From Nitrospirota bacterium (GTDB taxonomy: Bacteria > Nitrospirota > Thermodesulfovibrionia > Thermodesulfovibrionales > JdFR-88): a DNA stretch of 9,907 nucleotides. The DNA lies in contig JAJYGJ010000169.1 of the NCBI GenBank assembly GCA_021790695.1, forward strand, positions 1 to 9,907. The letters are read 5' to 3'. Shown here one piece after another: positions 1 through 6,732 of this stretch. The notes beneath the pieces are model-generated. The model was not told where the DNA came from and ran no database searches. It saw only the letters and a program-made list of their open reading frames with translations. A program made the position numbers and the translations under genes. The stretch's first letter is position 1. Each line of letters opens with the position of its first letter.

Positions 1-1384
1 CGGCTGCTCCACGAAGTTCGGCATGCCGCCCAACTCTCTCACCTGCCCCGTCTGCACGGGCATGCCCGGTTCCCTGCCGGTCCTGAACCGGAAGGCGCTC
101 CTCTTCACCATAAAGACGGGCCTGGCCACTAACTGCTCCATCGCCCCTTTCAGCCGGTTTGCAAGGAAGAACTACTTCTATCCGGACCTGCCCAAGGGCT
201 ATCAGATAAGCCAGTACGAGATGCCCGTCTGCGAGCGCGGATACGTGGAGATAGAGGCCGGAGGCGGGACAAAGCGCATAGGGCTTACCCGCATCCACCT
301 GGAAGAGGACGCGGGCAAGAATATTCATGAAGGCGCCGGTCCGCACGGCGGCGCCAGCCCTCACAGCCTTGTCGATTTGAACCGTTCGGGGGTCCCGCTC
401 ATGGAAATAGTCTCGGAGCCGGACATACGAACCCCCGAGGAGGCGGGCCAGTACATGCGCAAGCTAAGGACGGTCCTGCGCTATATAGGGGTATGCGACG
501 GAAATATGGAGCAGGGCTCGCTGCGTTGCGACGCGAACGTATCGGTGAGGCCCGCGGGCGCGGATACCCTCGGCACGAAGGTGGAGCTTAAAAACATGAA
601 CAGTTTCAGGTTCGTGGAGAAGGCGCTCGAATACGAGATCAAAAGGCAGACGGCCGCAGTCAGGAACGGGCAGACAATCATCCAGGAGACCAGGCTCTGG
701 GATTCCGCGGCCGGCGTCACCCAGCCGATGCGCACGAAGGAAGAGGCGCACGATTACCGCTATTTCCCCGAGCCGGACCTTGTCCCCTTCATGCCGTCCG
801 AAGCATGGGTCGAGGAGATAAGGGCCTCGATACCGGAACTTCCGGACCAGAGACGCGAGCGGTTCGTCGCGGCCTACGGCCTGCCCGAATACGACGCGGG
901 GCTCCTTACCTCCGAGCGTCCGCTTGCCGACTGGTTCGAAGAGGCCGTGAGGCTCGGGGCGGGGCCCAAGGCGGTCAGCAACTGGATGATGGGGGAACTG
1001 ATGAGGTTGCTGAATGAAGACGGCCTTTCCATAGAGGACTCCCCTCTTGCCCCGGCGGGCCTGGTGGAACTGCTCTCTCTCATCGAGGCGGGCACGATAA
1101 GCGGCAAGATCGCAAAGGGCGTTTTCGAGGAGATGTACCGGAGCAAAAAATCCGCGGCCCGGATCGTGAAAGAAAAGGGGCTGCTCCAGATAAGCGACGA
1201 GTCCGAGCTTTCAGCCGTCATAGACCGGGTGATCGCGGCAAACCCCGATGAGGCCGGAAGGTTCCGGGGCGGCGAGGAAAAGCTCCTCGGGTTTTTCGTC
1301 GGTCAGGTGATGAAGGCCACGCAGGGCAAGGCAAACCCGGGCGTTATTAATAAGCTACTTAAAGAAAAACTCGCAAGACCATAG
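1..1384 (+). CDS. gatB: Asp-tRNA(Asn)/Glu-tRNA(Gln) amidotransferase subunit B, 5' end cut by window
   Basis: GatB is the tRNA-binding and kinase subunit of the GatCAB complex. It activates mischarged Glu-tRNA(Gln) or Asp-tRNA(Asn), which is then amidated with ammonia made by GatA. About 460 residues are visible, reading in frame from base 2; the family is usually about 475-480, so only a short N-terminus is missing. The visible start carries the zinc-type cysteines of the family (GCSTKFGMPPNSLTCPVC). Next come the signatures NYFYPDLPKGYQISQYE, TRIHLEEDAGK, VDLNRSGVPLMEIVSEPD and GTKVELKNMNSFRFVEKALE. The C-terminal YqeY-like helical domain ends in FFVGQVMKATQGKANPG. The stop is TAG at 1382-1384. 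GatA and GatC are not in the window and may lie to the left. The gene converges on nadC. The reading frame is intact and the identification is very secure; which tRNA it serves in vivo cannot be told from this gene. Confidence 0.97.
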   Translation, partial: GCSTKFGMPPNSLTCPVCTGMPGSLPVLNRKALLFTIKTGLATNCSIAPFSRFARKNYFYPDLPKGYQISQYEMPVCERGYVEIEAGGGTKRIGLTRIHLEEDAGKNIHEGAGPHGGASPHSLVDLNRSGVPLMEIVSEPDIRTPEEAGQYMRKLRTVLRYIGVCDGNMEQGSLRCDANVSVRPAGADTLGTKVELKNMNSFRFVEKALEYEIKRQTAAVRNGQTIIQETRLWDSAAGVTQPMRTKEEAHDYRYFPEPDLVPFMPSEAWVEEIRASIPELPDQRRERFVAAYGLPEYDAGLLTSERPLADWFEEAVRLGAGPKAVSNWMMGELMRLLNEDGLSIEDSPLAPAGLVELLSLIEAGTISGKIAKGVFEEMYRSKKSAARIVKEKGLLQISDESELSAVIDRVIAANPDEAGRFRGGEEKLLGFFVGQVMKATQGKANPGVINKLLKEKLARP

Positions 1385-1404
1385 ATTAAAATCATTTTTT
1401 AATC
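1384..1404. terminator. Weak AT-rich hairpin between convergent gatB and nadC
   Basis: GATTAAAA (1384-1391) and TTTTAATC (1397-1404) are perfect complements around a 5-base loop TCATT. The repeat starts on the last base of the gatB stop codon and lies in the 47-base convergent gap before the nadC stop. Its symmetry and A/T runs on both sides would suit a two-way terminator. The stem has only one GC pair, however, so this is a weak, position-based call. Confidence 0.3.
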
Positions 1405-1431
1405 CTGGACAGGGGTAATTGGCGAGAAATT

Positions 1432-2274
1432 TCAGCCCTTGATCCTCATGCTTATATCGGCGGCCGGGGCGGAGTGCGTTATGAGGCCGGTGGAGATGAG
1501 GTCCACGCCGGTTTCGGCTATCCCTCGCACGTTTTCGAGCGTGACGTTGCCGGAGGCCTCAACGAGCGCCCTTTTTCCGCAAAGCTTTACTGCCCGCCTC
1601 ATCTCTTCAATGTCCATATTGTCCAGCATGATTACGTCCGCGCCCGCATCCAGGGCCTCCCTGACCTCGGGCAGGCTGCGGGTTTCCACCTCGATTTTCA
1701 TGAGGTGCGGGGCCCCGGCCTTCGCAAGCCCAACGGCCTTTTTGGTTCCTCCAACCGCATCTATATGGTTGTCCTTGATGAGGACGCCGTCAAAAAGGCC
1801 GAAGCGGTGATTGGAGCCTCCGCCCTTCCGGACCGCATATTTCTCCAGGTAGCGCATCGCGGGGGTCGTCTTCCTGGTGTCGCACAGCCTTACGTCAAGG
1901 CCCCGCAGGGCCCGCACGAATTCCCCCGTGAGGGTCGCGATGCCGGAGAGACGCTGAAGAATATTGAGCGATACCCGTTCGGCCGCAAGCAGCGAGGCCG
2001 TCCTGCCCTTTATTTCGGCCAGGACGGTATTTTTCCTGGCCTTTGAGCCTTCCCGGACAAGGGGTTTAAAATCCACCAGTTCGTCCACCATACGGAAGAC
2101 CAGCCCGGCAAAAGGCAGGCCGGCTACGATGAAATCGCCCTTGGCGATCAGCCGGGCGGCGGATTTTTTTTCGTCGGCCAGGAGAAGCCGGGTGGTGATA
2201 TCGCCCCCGTGCCCGATGTCCTCCTCCAGCGCCATGGCGACAAAACGCCTTATATGGGCGGGAAAAGACTGCAC
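1432..2274 (-). CDS. nadC: Nicotinate-nucleotide pyrophosphorylase (quinolinate phosphoribosyltransferase)
   Basis: NadC converts quinolinate and PRPP to nicotinate mononucleotide, CO2 and pyrophosphate, the third step of de novo NAD synthesis in the cytoplasm. Family hallmarks appear in order: LEEDIGHGGDITTRLL near the N-terminus, RVSLNILQRLSGIATLT, and DTRKTTPAMRYLEKYAV followed by KGGGSNHRFGL and DGVLIKDNHI. Then come KIEVETRSLPEV, DVIMLDNM, and the barrel end EASGNVTLENV and GVDLISTGLITHSAP. The start is uncertain. GTG at 2274 gives 280 residues, a normal N-terminus and a 7-nt gap after the upstream gene. TTG at 2310 gives 292 residues but overlaps that gene by 29 nt, and ATG at 2235 seems too short. 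None has a clear Shine-Dalgarno, which fits translational coupling. It is the last gene of the valS operon. No nadA or nadB is in the window. Confidence 0.95.
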   Translation of the reverse strand: MQSFPAHIRRFVAMALEEDIGHGGDITTRLLLADEKKSAARLIAKGDFIVAGLPFAGLVFRMVDELVDFKPLVREGSKARKNTVLAEIKGRTASLLAAERVSLNILQRLSGIATLTGEFVRALRGLDVRLCDTRKTTPAMRYLEKYAVRKGGGSNHRFGLFDGVLIKDNHIDAVGGTKKAVGLAKAGAPHLMKIEVETRSLPEVREALDAGADVIMLDNMDIEEMRRAVKLCGKRALVEASGNVTLENVRGIAETGVDLISTGLITHSAPAADISMRIKG

Positions 2275-2281
2275 AGCCGGT

Positions 2282-2767
2282 TCAGGCGCGGTTCCTGAAC
2301 AGGGAGACAAAACCGAGCACGCCGCCTATCATCGCGCCCAGGCAGAGCGCGGTCCTGGTGTTCAGGAGCGTAGTCACGTTGCCATGCACGCTGCCCGCGA
2401 CCAGGAGGACGGAAGCGCTGTTTTCCATTTTCACGTCCTTCGAGACGACAATGGCGGCCGCGGCCCTGGTCATCTCGACATGTTCCTTTGCGGCCGCTAT
2501 CGGCGAAAACGCGAAATTGAGCTGCACGTTGTTGCCCACCGCTATGCCCGCGAGGGACTGGTTGACGCTTACGTCGCCCCCCCGCAGTATGCCGCTTGCG
2601 CCCTGGGTCACGTCTATCCTCTCGCCGTCCACGCTGAGCGCCGCCACCTGCTGCATCTCCACGCGGGAACCCTCGATGCCCCGCACCGTGGAATTCCTGA
2701 TGTTGACGAATTCGGCCTCAACAAAGCTAAGGTCCTTGTCTTCAAGCGAAAATGTCTGCTCAGCCAT
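2282..2767 (-). CDS. Uncharacterised beta-solenoid-like repeat protein with C-terminal membrane segment
   Basis: I do not recognise a named family for this 161-residue protein. After a short acidic N-terminus, residues 21-126 divide into seven consecutive units of 15 residues (the fifth has 16), for example VEMQQVAALSVDGER, IDVTQGASGILRGGD, VSVNQSLAGIAVGNN, VEMTRAAAAIVVSKD and VKMENSASVLLVAGS. Position 1 is always Val or Ile and position 3 is aliphatic or Met. Position 8 is mostly Ala or Ser, position 10 is Ile or Leu in the later units, and position 13 is Gly, Ala or Ser. This periodicity suggests a small parallel beta-helix. Residues 139-157 are hydrophobic and Gly-rich (ALCLGAMIGGVLGFVSLF) and probably span the membrane, ending RNRA. 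ATG overlaps the valS stop in ATGGCTGA, with GGAGGTGG at 2777-2784. Its position between valS and nadC gives no functional clue. It is certainly a gene; its function is unknown. Confidence 0.88.
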   Translation of the reverse strand: MAEQTFSLEDKDLSFVEAEFVNIRNSTVRGIEGSRVEMQQVAALSVDGERIDVTQGASGILRGGDVSVNQSLAGIAVGNNVQLNFAFSPIAAAKEHVEMTRAAAAIVVSKDVKMENSASVLLVAGSVHGNVTTLLNTRTALCLGAMIGGVLGFVSLFRNRA

Positions 2768-5444
2768 TTTCTTTTTCCACCTCCATGCCTTTAAGCCTGT
2801 TTATGCTGTCTTCCAGGTGCCGCTTCTTGTCCTCCAGTTGCCGGCATTTGGCCTTCTCCTTGGCTACTACCGCCTCGGGCGCCCTGTTCACGAAGTCCTC
2901 GTCCATGAGTTTGCGAAGGCAAAAAGCAAGCTCCTTGTCCGTTTTGCCAAGCTCCTTGCCGAGTCTTTCAAGCTCCGCCGCCATATCCAGGAGACCTTCC
3001 ATGGGCACATAAACCTCAAGCCCCGGCATCGCTCCCACCGCAGCCTTTTTGGGTTTTTTTGTTTCAGGACCCGTTCCGACAATTATACTGCCCGCGCCAG
3101 CAAGCCGCATCATATGAGGCAGATGTTCGCCCAGCGTTCGGGCGGCAGCCTCCGAATGGGCGTTCACGATCACGCTCACCTTCGCCCCGGGCCGGACGTT
3201 CAGCTCCCCCCTTATGTTCCGCACCGCGGAGATGGCGTCAATGACCGCGCCCATCCGCTCCTCCGCTTCGGGATCACGGGGCAGGTCTTCGGGCCAGGCG
3301 GCCGTCATTATGCTCCGTCTTCCCTCCGGAGCGCCCCGGGCGGCAGCCTGCCAAAGCTCTTCGGTGACAAAGGGCATGAAGGGGTGCAGGAGTTTTAAAA
3401 CCGTATCGAGCGTGTAAAGAAGACACCGGCGCACGTCCTTTGCCTGCCCTGCGTCTTCAAGCCCGGTCTTCGCAAACTCTATGTACCAATCGCAGAACTC
3501 GTGCCATACAAAACGGTAGAGCCTGTTTGCCGCGTCATTGAAGCGGTACTCTTCGAGGGCGAGGGAGGTCTCCTCCGAGGCTTGGGACAACCTGGAGAGG
3601 ACCCATCGGCTGGGCAGGTCGGAGACGTCGTCCGGAGGGTTTTCGCCGGCCGTCCCGCCCTCCGTATTCATGGATATGAATTTGGCGGCGTTCCAGAGCT
3701 TGTTGATGAAATGCCTGTAACCCATCACGCGCTCTTCGGAGAATTTTATGTCCCTGCCCTGCGCGGCGAAAGCGGCAAGCGTGAACCGGAAGGCGTCGGC
3801 GCCGTATTTGTCCACCATGGTGAGCGGGTCCACGACGTTGCCCTTTGATTTGCTCATCTTCTGCCCTTCCTGGTCCCGGACGAGGGCATGGATGTAGACG
3901 TCCCTGAAAGGCACGTCCCCCATGAACTTAAGGCCCATCATGATCATCCGCGCCACCCAGAAAAAAAGTATGTCGAAGGCCGTCACCAGCGCGTCCGTGG
4001 GATAAAAGTCCTTCAAATCCGGCGTCGCCTCCGGCCATCCCAGGGTGGAGAAGGGCCAGAGCGCGGAGGAAAACCAGGTGTCCAGGACGTCGGGGTCCTG
4101 ATCGGGCGCCGCCGCCTTGCATTTCGGGCATTCATCCGGGGTCGTCCGGGAGACTATGACCTCGCCGCATTCCCCGCAGTACCAGACCGGTATCCTGTGC
4201 CCCCACCATATCTGCCTCGATATGCACCAGTCCCTTATCTCTTCCATCCACGCGAAATAGCTGTTTTGCCAGCCCTCCGGGATTATGCGCACCCTGCCCT
4301 CCCGGACCGCACGTATCGCCTCGCGCGCCATGGGTTTCACTTTCACGTACCACTGGGGTGTGGACAGGGGCTCAATGACCGTCTTGCACCTGTAGCAGTG
4401 GCCCACCTGGTGGACGTGTTTTTCCTCCTTTTCCAGGAGGCCGATGGTTTTCAGATCAGAAACCACGAGTTTTCTGCATTCATAGCGGTCAAGGCCCGCG
4501 TATCTGGCGCCGGCCTGCGCGGTCATCCTGCCGTCCGCCCCGATCACGCTTATGGACTCGAGGGGCGGACTCTGTCTTTTTCCTATCTCCTCGTCGTTGA
4601 AATCGTGGGCCGGGGTAACCTTTACGGCTCCGGTGCCGAACTCCATCTGGACGGCCTGGTCGGAGACGACCGCGATCTGCCTGCACGTAAGCGGAAGGTC
4701 GATCCTGCGTCCCACGAGGTCCTTGTAGCGGTCATCGGCCGGATTGACGGCGACCGCCGTGTCGCCAAGCATCGTCTCGGGCCTGGTGGTGGCGACAACC
4801 ACATGGCCCTTCCCGCCGGAGAGGGGATATTTTATGTATGTGAGCAGGCCCTCTTCCTCTTCGTGCTCCACTTCGAGGTCCGAAAGAGCGGTGCGGCATC
4901 GGGGACACCAGTTTATGAGCCTGGAGGAACGGTAGATGAGCCCTTCTTCATAAAGCCGGACAAAGACGGTCCGGACCGCCTCCGAGAGTCCTTCATCCAG
5001 CGTGAAGCGCTCCCTGGACCAGTCGGCCGACGCGCCCATCATCTTGAGCTGATGGATTATCCTTCCGCCGTACTCCGCCTTCCACTTCCAGACCCCTTTT
5101 ATGAACTCCTCCCTGCCGATCTGGTGGCGGTCCTTTTTCTCCTTCGCAAGCTCCCTTTCCACCACGTTCTGGGTCGCTATGCCGGCGTGGTCGGTGCCGG
5201 GCAGCCACAGGGCCCGGGCGCCCCGCATCCTCTTCCATCTCACGAGCACGTCCTGGATGGTCGCATTCAGCGCGTGGCCCATGTGCAGGGAACCCGTTAC
5301 GTTGGGCGGGGGTATGACGATGCAGTACGGCCTGCCGGATGGATTTACTTCCGGTTTGAAAAGACCTTTTTCGAGCCAGAAATCGTACCATTTCCGCTCA
5401 ATGGTCCTGGGTTCGTAGCCCTTGCGCTCTCCGTGGTCAGGCAT
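2760..5444 (-). CDS. valS: Valyl-tRNA synthetase
   Basis: This class I synthetase attaches valine to tRNA(Val) and hydrolyses mischarged Thr-tRNA(Val). The length of 894 residues is normal. The Rossmann signature PPPNVTGSLHMGHALN has its HIGH motif at residues 54-57 (HMGH), and KMSKS is at 529-533. The CP1 editing domain spans roughly 190-345, with TTRPETMLGDTAVAVNP and GTGAVKVTPAHDFNDEE. Two zinc-type cysteine sets are visible: C180/C183 with C350/C353, and C423/C426 with C439/C442. WWGHRIPVWYC, DVLDTWFSSALWPFSTLGWP and the anticodon-binding domain follow. The last 60 or so residues are the charged coiled-coil arm typical of ValS. ATG at 5444 lies 14 nt after the stop of the receiver gene and lacks a Shine-Dalgarno. 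It is still well placed before the conserved YEPRTIERKWYDFW block. One oddity is that the CP1 loop reads GKRQSPPLE where the family usually has GKRHxLP. Confidence 0.97.
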   Translation of the reverse strand: MPDHGERKGYEPRTIERKWYDFWLEKGLFKPEVNPSGRPYCIVIPPPNVTGSLHMGHALNATIQDVLVRWKRMRGARALWLPGTDHAGIATQNVVERELAKEKKDRHQIGREEFIKGVWKWKAEYGGRIIHQLKMMGASADWSRERFTLDEGLSEAVRTVFVRLYEEGLIYRSSRLINWCPRCRTALSDLEVEHEEEEGLLTYIKYPLSGGKGHVVVATTRPETMLGDTAVAVNPADDRYKDLVGRRIDLPLTCRQIAVVSDQAVQMEFGTGAVKVTPAHDFNDEEIGKRQSPPLESISVIGADGRMTAQAGARYAGLDRYECRKLVVSDLKTIGLLEKEEKHVHQVGHCYRCKTVIEPLSTPQWYVKVKPMAREAIRAVREGRVRIIPEGWQNSYFAWMEEIRDWCISRQIWWGHRIPVWYCGECGEVIVSRTTPDECPKCKAAAPDQDPDVLDTWFSSALWPFSTLGWPEATPDLKDFYPTDALVTAFDILFFWVARMIMMGLKFMGDVPFRDVYIHALVRDQEGQKMSKSKGNVVDPLTMVDKYGADAFRFTLAAFAAQGRDIKFSEERVMGYRHFINKLWNAAKFISMNTEGGTAGENPPDDVSDLPSRWVLSRLSQASEETSLALEEYRFNDAANRLYRFVWHEFCDWYIEFAKTGLEDAGQAKDVRRCLLYTLDTVLKLLHPFMPFVTEELWQAAARGAPEGRRSIMTAAWPEDLPRDPEAEERMGAVIDAISAVRNIRGELNVRPGAKVSVIVNAHSEAAARTLGEHLPHMMRLAGAGSIIVGTGPETKKPKKAAVGAMPGLEVYVPMEGLLDMAAELERLGKELGKTDKELAFCLRKLMDEDFVNRAPEAVVAKEKAKCRQLEDKKRHLEDSINRLKGMEVEKENG
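2777..2784 (-). promoter_or_regulatory. Ribosome binding site of the solenoid gene, inside the valS 3' end
   Basis: On the minus strand GGAGGTGG lies 9 nt before the ATG at 2767, inside the last codons of valS. It fixes the start of the 161-residue protein and supports independent initiation coupled to the end of valS translation. Confidence 0.75.
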
Positions 5445-5458
5445 AGGGAAGACGGTTT

Positions 5459-6520
5459 CTAAATCTCCCGTTTTATGGATTCTATTTCTTTTTTAATGAT
5501 GGATTCGGCAAGCTCCGGCACTGCCTGCCGGACCATTCGCTCCATCACTTCCTTCATTTCTGCGGAAGCGAGGGCGGCTGCCTGGGACACAAGCGATTCC
5601 ACCACGCGGGGAAGCGATTCCATAACGATTTTTTGCGCGGCCGCGGTCATGGCCGGGGTCGCGGCCTCAGTCACTATCCGGGCAAGATCCAGCTTCCCGA
5701 TGGCCTCATCGATTGAAGCGCCCACCCGGCTGCTGACGGCCGCATTTATCTCTTCCGGAGAGAGAACCTCTTCGGGGACGGGCTTTTCGGGCAGGGGAAT
5801 ATGCGTTATTGACGCTTCGAAGGCGGGCCCCGCGGATTGGGTGGTATCCCGGGGCTTCCAGTTTTCCGGCTCTGCTTTCTCCGCCCCGGAGATTGCCCCG
5901 GGGCAGGCCGCATCGGCCTGGGCCGCATCGGCGGACGGCATCGCGTCAGGGGGACTGTGCAGTTCCTCGACCTGGGGCACTACCACTTCCTCCACGTATT
6001 CCTCCGAAACCATCTTCTCCGAAACTACCTCATCCCCTTCCCCTTCAATGGTCCTCCGAATCTTGTCATCGTCCGATCCGGCAGCCCAGCCGGTCTCGAC
6101 GGCGGCCCTGGAAAGGGCCTCGCTGAACGCTGAAGCTTCGGGTGCCGTCTCCTCTTCAACCGGCAGGGCGCCCCGAAGCTTTGAGATGAGATCATGGGAC
6201 TCGAAGGGCTTTATCACGTAATCATCCGCGCCGGCCTTTTTGATGAGGCCTTCATCGACGGTCTCGAAGGCGCCGACCATCAGTATGACCGGGATGGAAT
6301 TGGTCGCGGGGGAACTCTTTATCGTCTGGCTGAGTTCGTAACCGTTCATACGGGGCATATCCACATCGGCCAGCACGATATCGGGCCTGAAGGAGGAAAG
6401 CGCTTCAAGCGCCTCTTCCCCGTTACTCGTGAGTTTCAACTCAAACCCCTCATCGGCAAGGACCAGCTCGACGACCTTCTGGATGGTTACGCTGTCGTCG
6501 GCGAGAAGGAGTTTTTTCAT
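5459..6520 (-). CDS. Receiver-domain response regulator with long acidic linker and helical C-terminal tail
   Basis: This is a cytoplasmic two-component receiver protein of 353 residues. The CheY-like domain (residues 1-120) has the acidic pair D8/D9, phospho-acceptor D52 in ADVDMPRMNGYE, and K104 in VIKPFE. The Thr/Ser switch position is Gly (LMVGAFE, G83). No DNA-binding or enzymatic output domain follows. Residues 120-250 are acidic and Pro/Glu/Ala-rich, probably disordered. Residues 255-353 are Ala-rich amphipathic helices containing two similar segments, MESLPRVVESLV (300-311) and QAVPELAESIIKKEIESI (332-349), loosely like the C-terminal helices of polar scaffold proteins such as PopZ. 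Start ATG at 6520 has GGAGGT just upstream. It is the first gene of the operon and lies 14 nt before valS. No histidine kinase is nearby. The receiver call is firm; output and partner are unknown, and protein-protein interaction or localisation is the likeliest mode. Confidence 0.93.
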   Translation of the reverse strand: MKKLLLADDSVTIQKVVELVLADEGFELKLTSNGEEALEALSSFRPDIVLADVDMPRMNGYELSQTIKSSPATNSIPVILMVGAFETVDEGLIKKAGADDYVIKPFESHDLISKLRGALPVEEETAPEASAFSEALSRAAVETGWAAGSDDDKIRRTIEGEGDEVVSEKMVSEEYVEEVVVPQVEELHSPPDAMPSADAAQADAACPGAISGAEKAEPENWKPRDTTQSAGPAFEASITHIPLPEKPVPEEVLSPEEINAAVSSRVGASIDEAIGKLDLARIVTEAATPAMTAAAQKIVMESLPRVVESLVSQAAALASAEMKEVMERMVRQAVPELAESIIKKEIESIKREI

Positions 6521-6523
6521 TTT

Positions 6524-6529
6524 ACCTCC
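6524..6529 (-). promoter_or_regulatory. Ribosome binding site of the receiver gene
   Basis: GGAGGT on the minus strand lies 3 nt before the ATG at 6520 (GGAGG with a 4-nt spacer). It is a strong Shine-Dalgarno at slightly short spacing and confirms the start of the operon's first gene. Confidence 0.75.
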
Positions 6530-6539
6530 ATAGCGTTCG

Positions 6540-6568
6540 ATTTTATTGTCTGGGCTTTAAAAAGTCAA
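6540..6568 (-). promoter_or_regulatory. Candidate sigma70 promoter for the receiver-valS-solenoid-nadC operon
   Basis: On the minus strand TTGACT (6568-6563) is separated by exactly 17 nt from TAAAAT (6545-6540). Each hexamer matches the sigma70 consensus at 5 of 6 positions. The expected transcription start is near 6533, giving a very short leader of about 13 nt that begins almost at the Shine-Dalgarno. No other strong promoter is evident between the genes of this operon. Confidence 0.6.
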
Positions 6569-6577
6569 GGAAGGCCG

Positions 6578-6599
6578 GCCGGATCGCATGATATCCGGC
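6578..6599. repeat. Inverted repeat just upstream of the receiver-operon promoter
   Basis: GCCGGAT (6578-6584) and ATCCGGC (6593-6599) are perfect 7-base arms around an 8-base centre CGCATGAT. The element ends 9 bases upstream of the -35 box, a position typical of an activator or repressor site. No regulator can be named. Confidence 0.4.
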
Positions 6600-6634
6600 A
6601 AGATTCCGAAACAGTCCAAAATCGGGGATTTAGA

Positions 6635-6666
6635 GAACCCGGCTCAAAATCGTTTGAGCCGGGTTC
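6635..6666. repeat. Perfect 14-bp inverted repeat (strong hairpin)
   Basis: GAACCCGGCTCAAA (6635-6648) and TTTGAGCCGGGTTC (6653-6666) are fully complementary around a 4-base loop ATCG. The stem is long and has no mismatch. No T-run follows it on either strand, so it is not a textbook intrinsic terminator, although a T-rich tract precedes it in minus-strand sense. It may act as a 3' stabiliser or transcription barrier after fmdB, or as a protein site. Confidence 0.6.
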
Positions 6667-6668
6667 CA

Positions 6669-6732
6669 CGAAGAAAAAGCAAAAAAACGAAAAATGGATT
6701 TTGGGGGATCAGTAATTTTCAGACTGGATCCC
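6669..6732 (-). terminator. Candidate non-canonical terminator downstream of the fmdB-family gene
   Basis: On the minus strand GGGAT, a bulged C and CAGT (6732-6723) pair with ACTG and ATCCC (6713 to 6705) around a 9-nt loop, a 9-bp stem with one bulge. About 9 nt further on begins a T-rich stretch with runs of five, seven and five T. The distance between stem and T-runs is longer than usual, so the terminator call is moderate to weak. The whole 6521-6799 gap is otherwise non-coding; a 5-bp hairpin CACGC/GCGTG (6779-6792) also sits 7 bases past the fmdB stop. Confidence 0.38.

Noticed and set aside
1964..3398. Plus-strand open frames (276 and 346 codons) across nadC, the solenoid gene and the valS end
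   Set aside because: They cross several genuine minus-strand genes, overlap each other in different frames and show no protein family features; they are shadows.
3888..5462. Plus-strand open frame of 524 codons opposite valS
   Set aside because: It lies wholly antisense to a full-length, motif-complete valS. Its translation is rich in Arg, Pro, Gly and His with no recognisable domain, as expected from the codon bias of a GC-rich gene read on the opposite strand.
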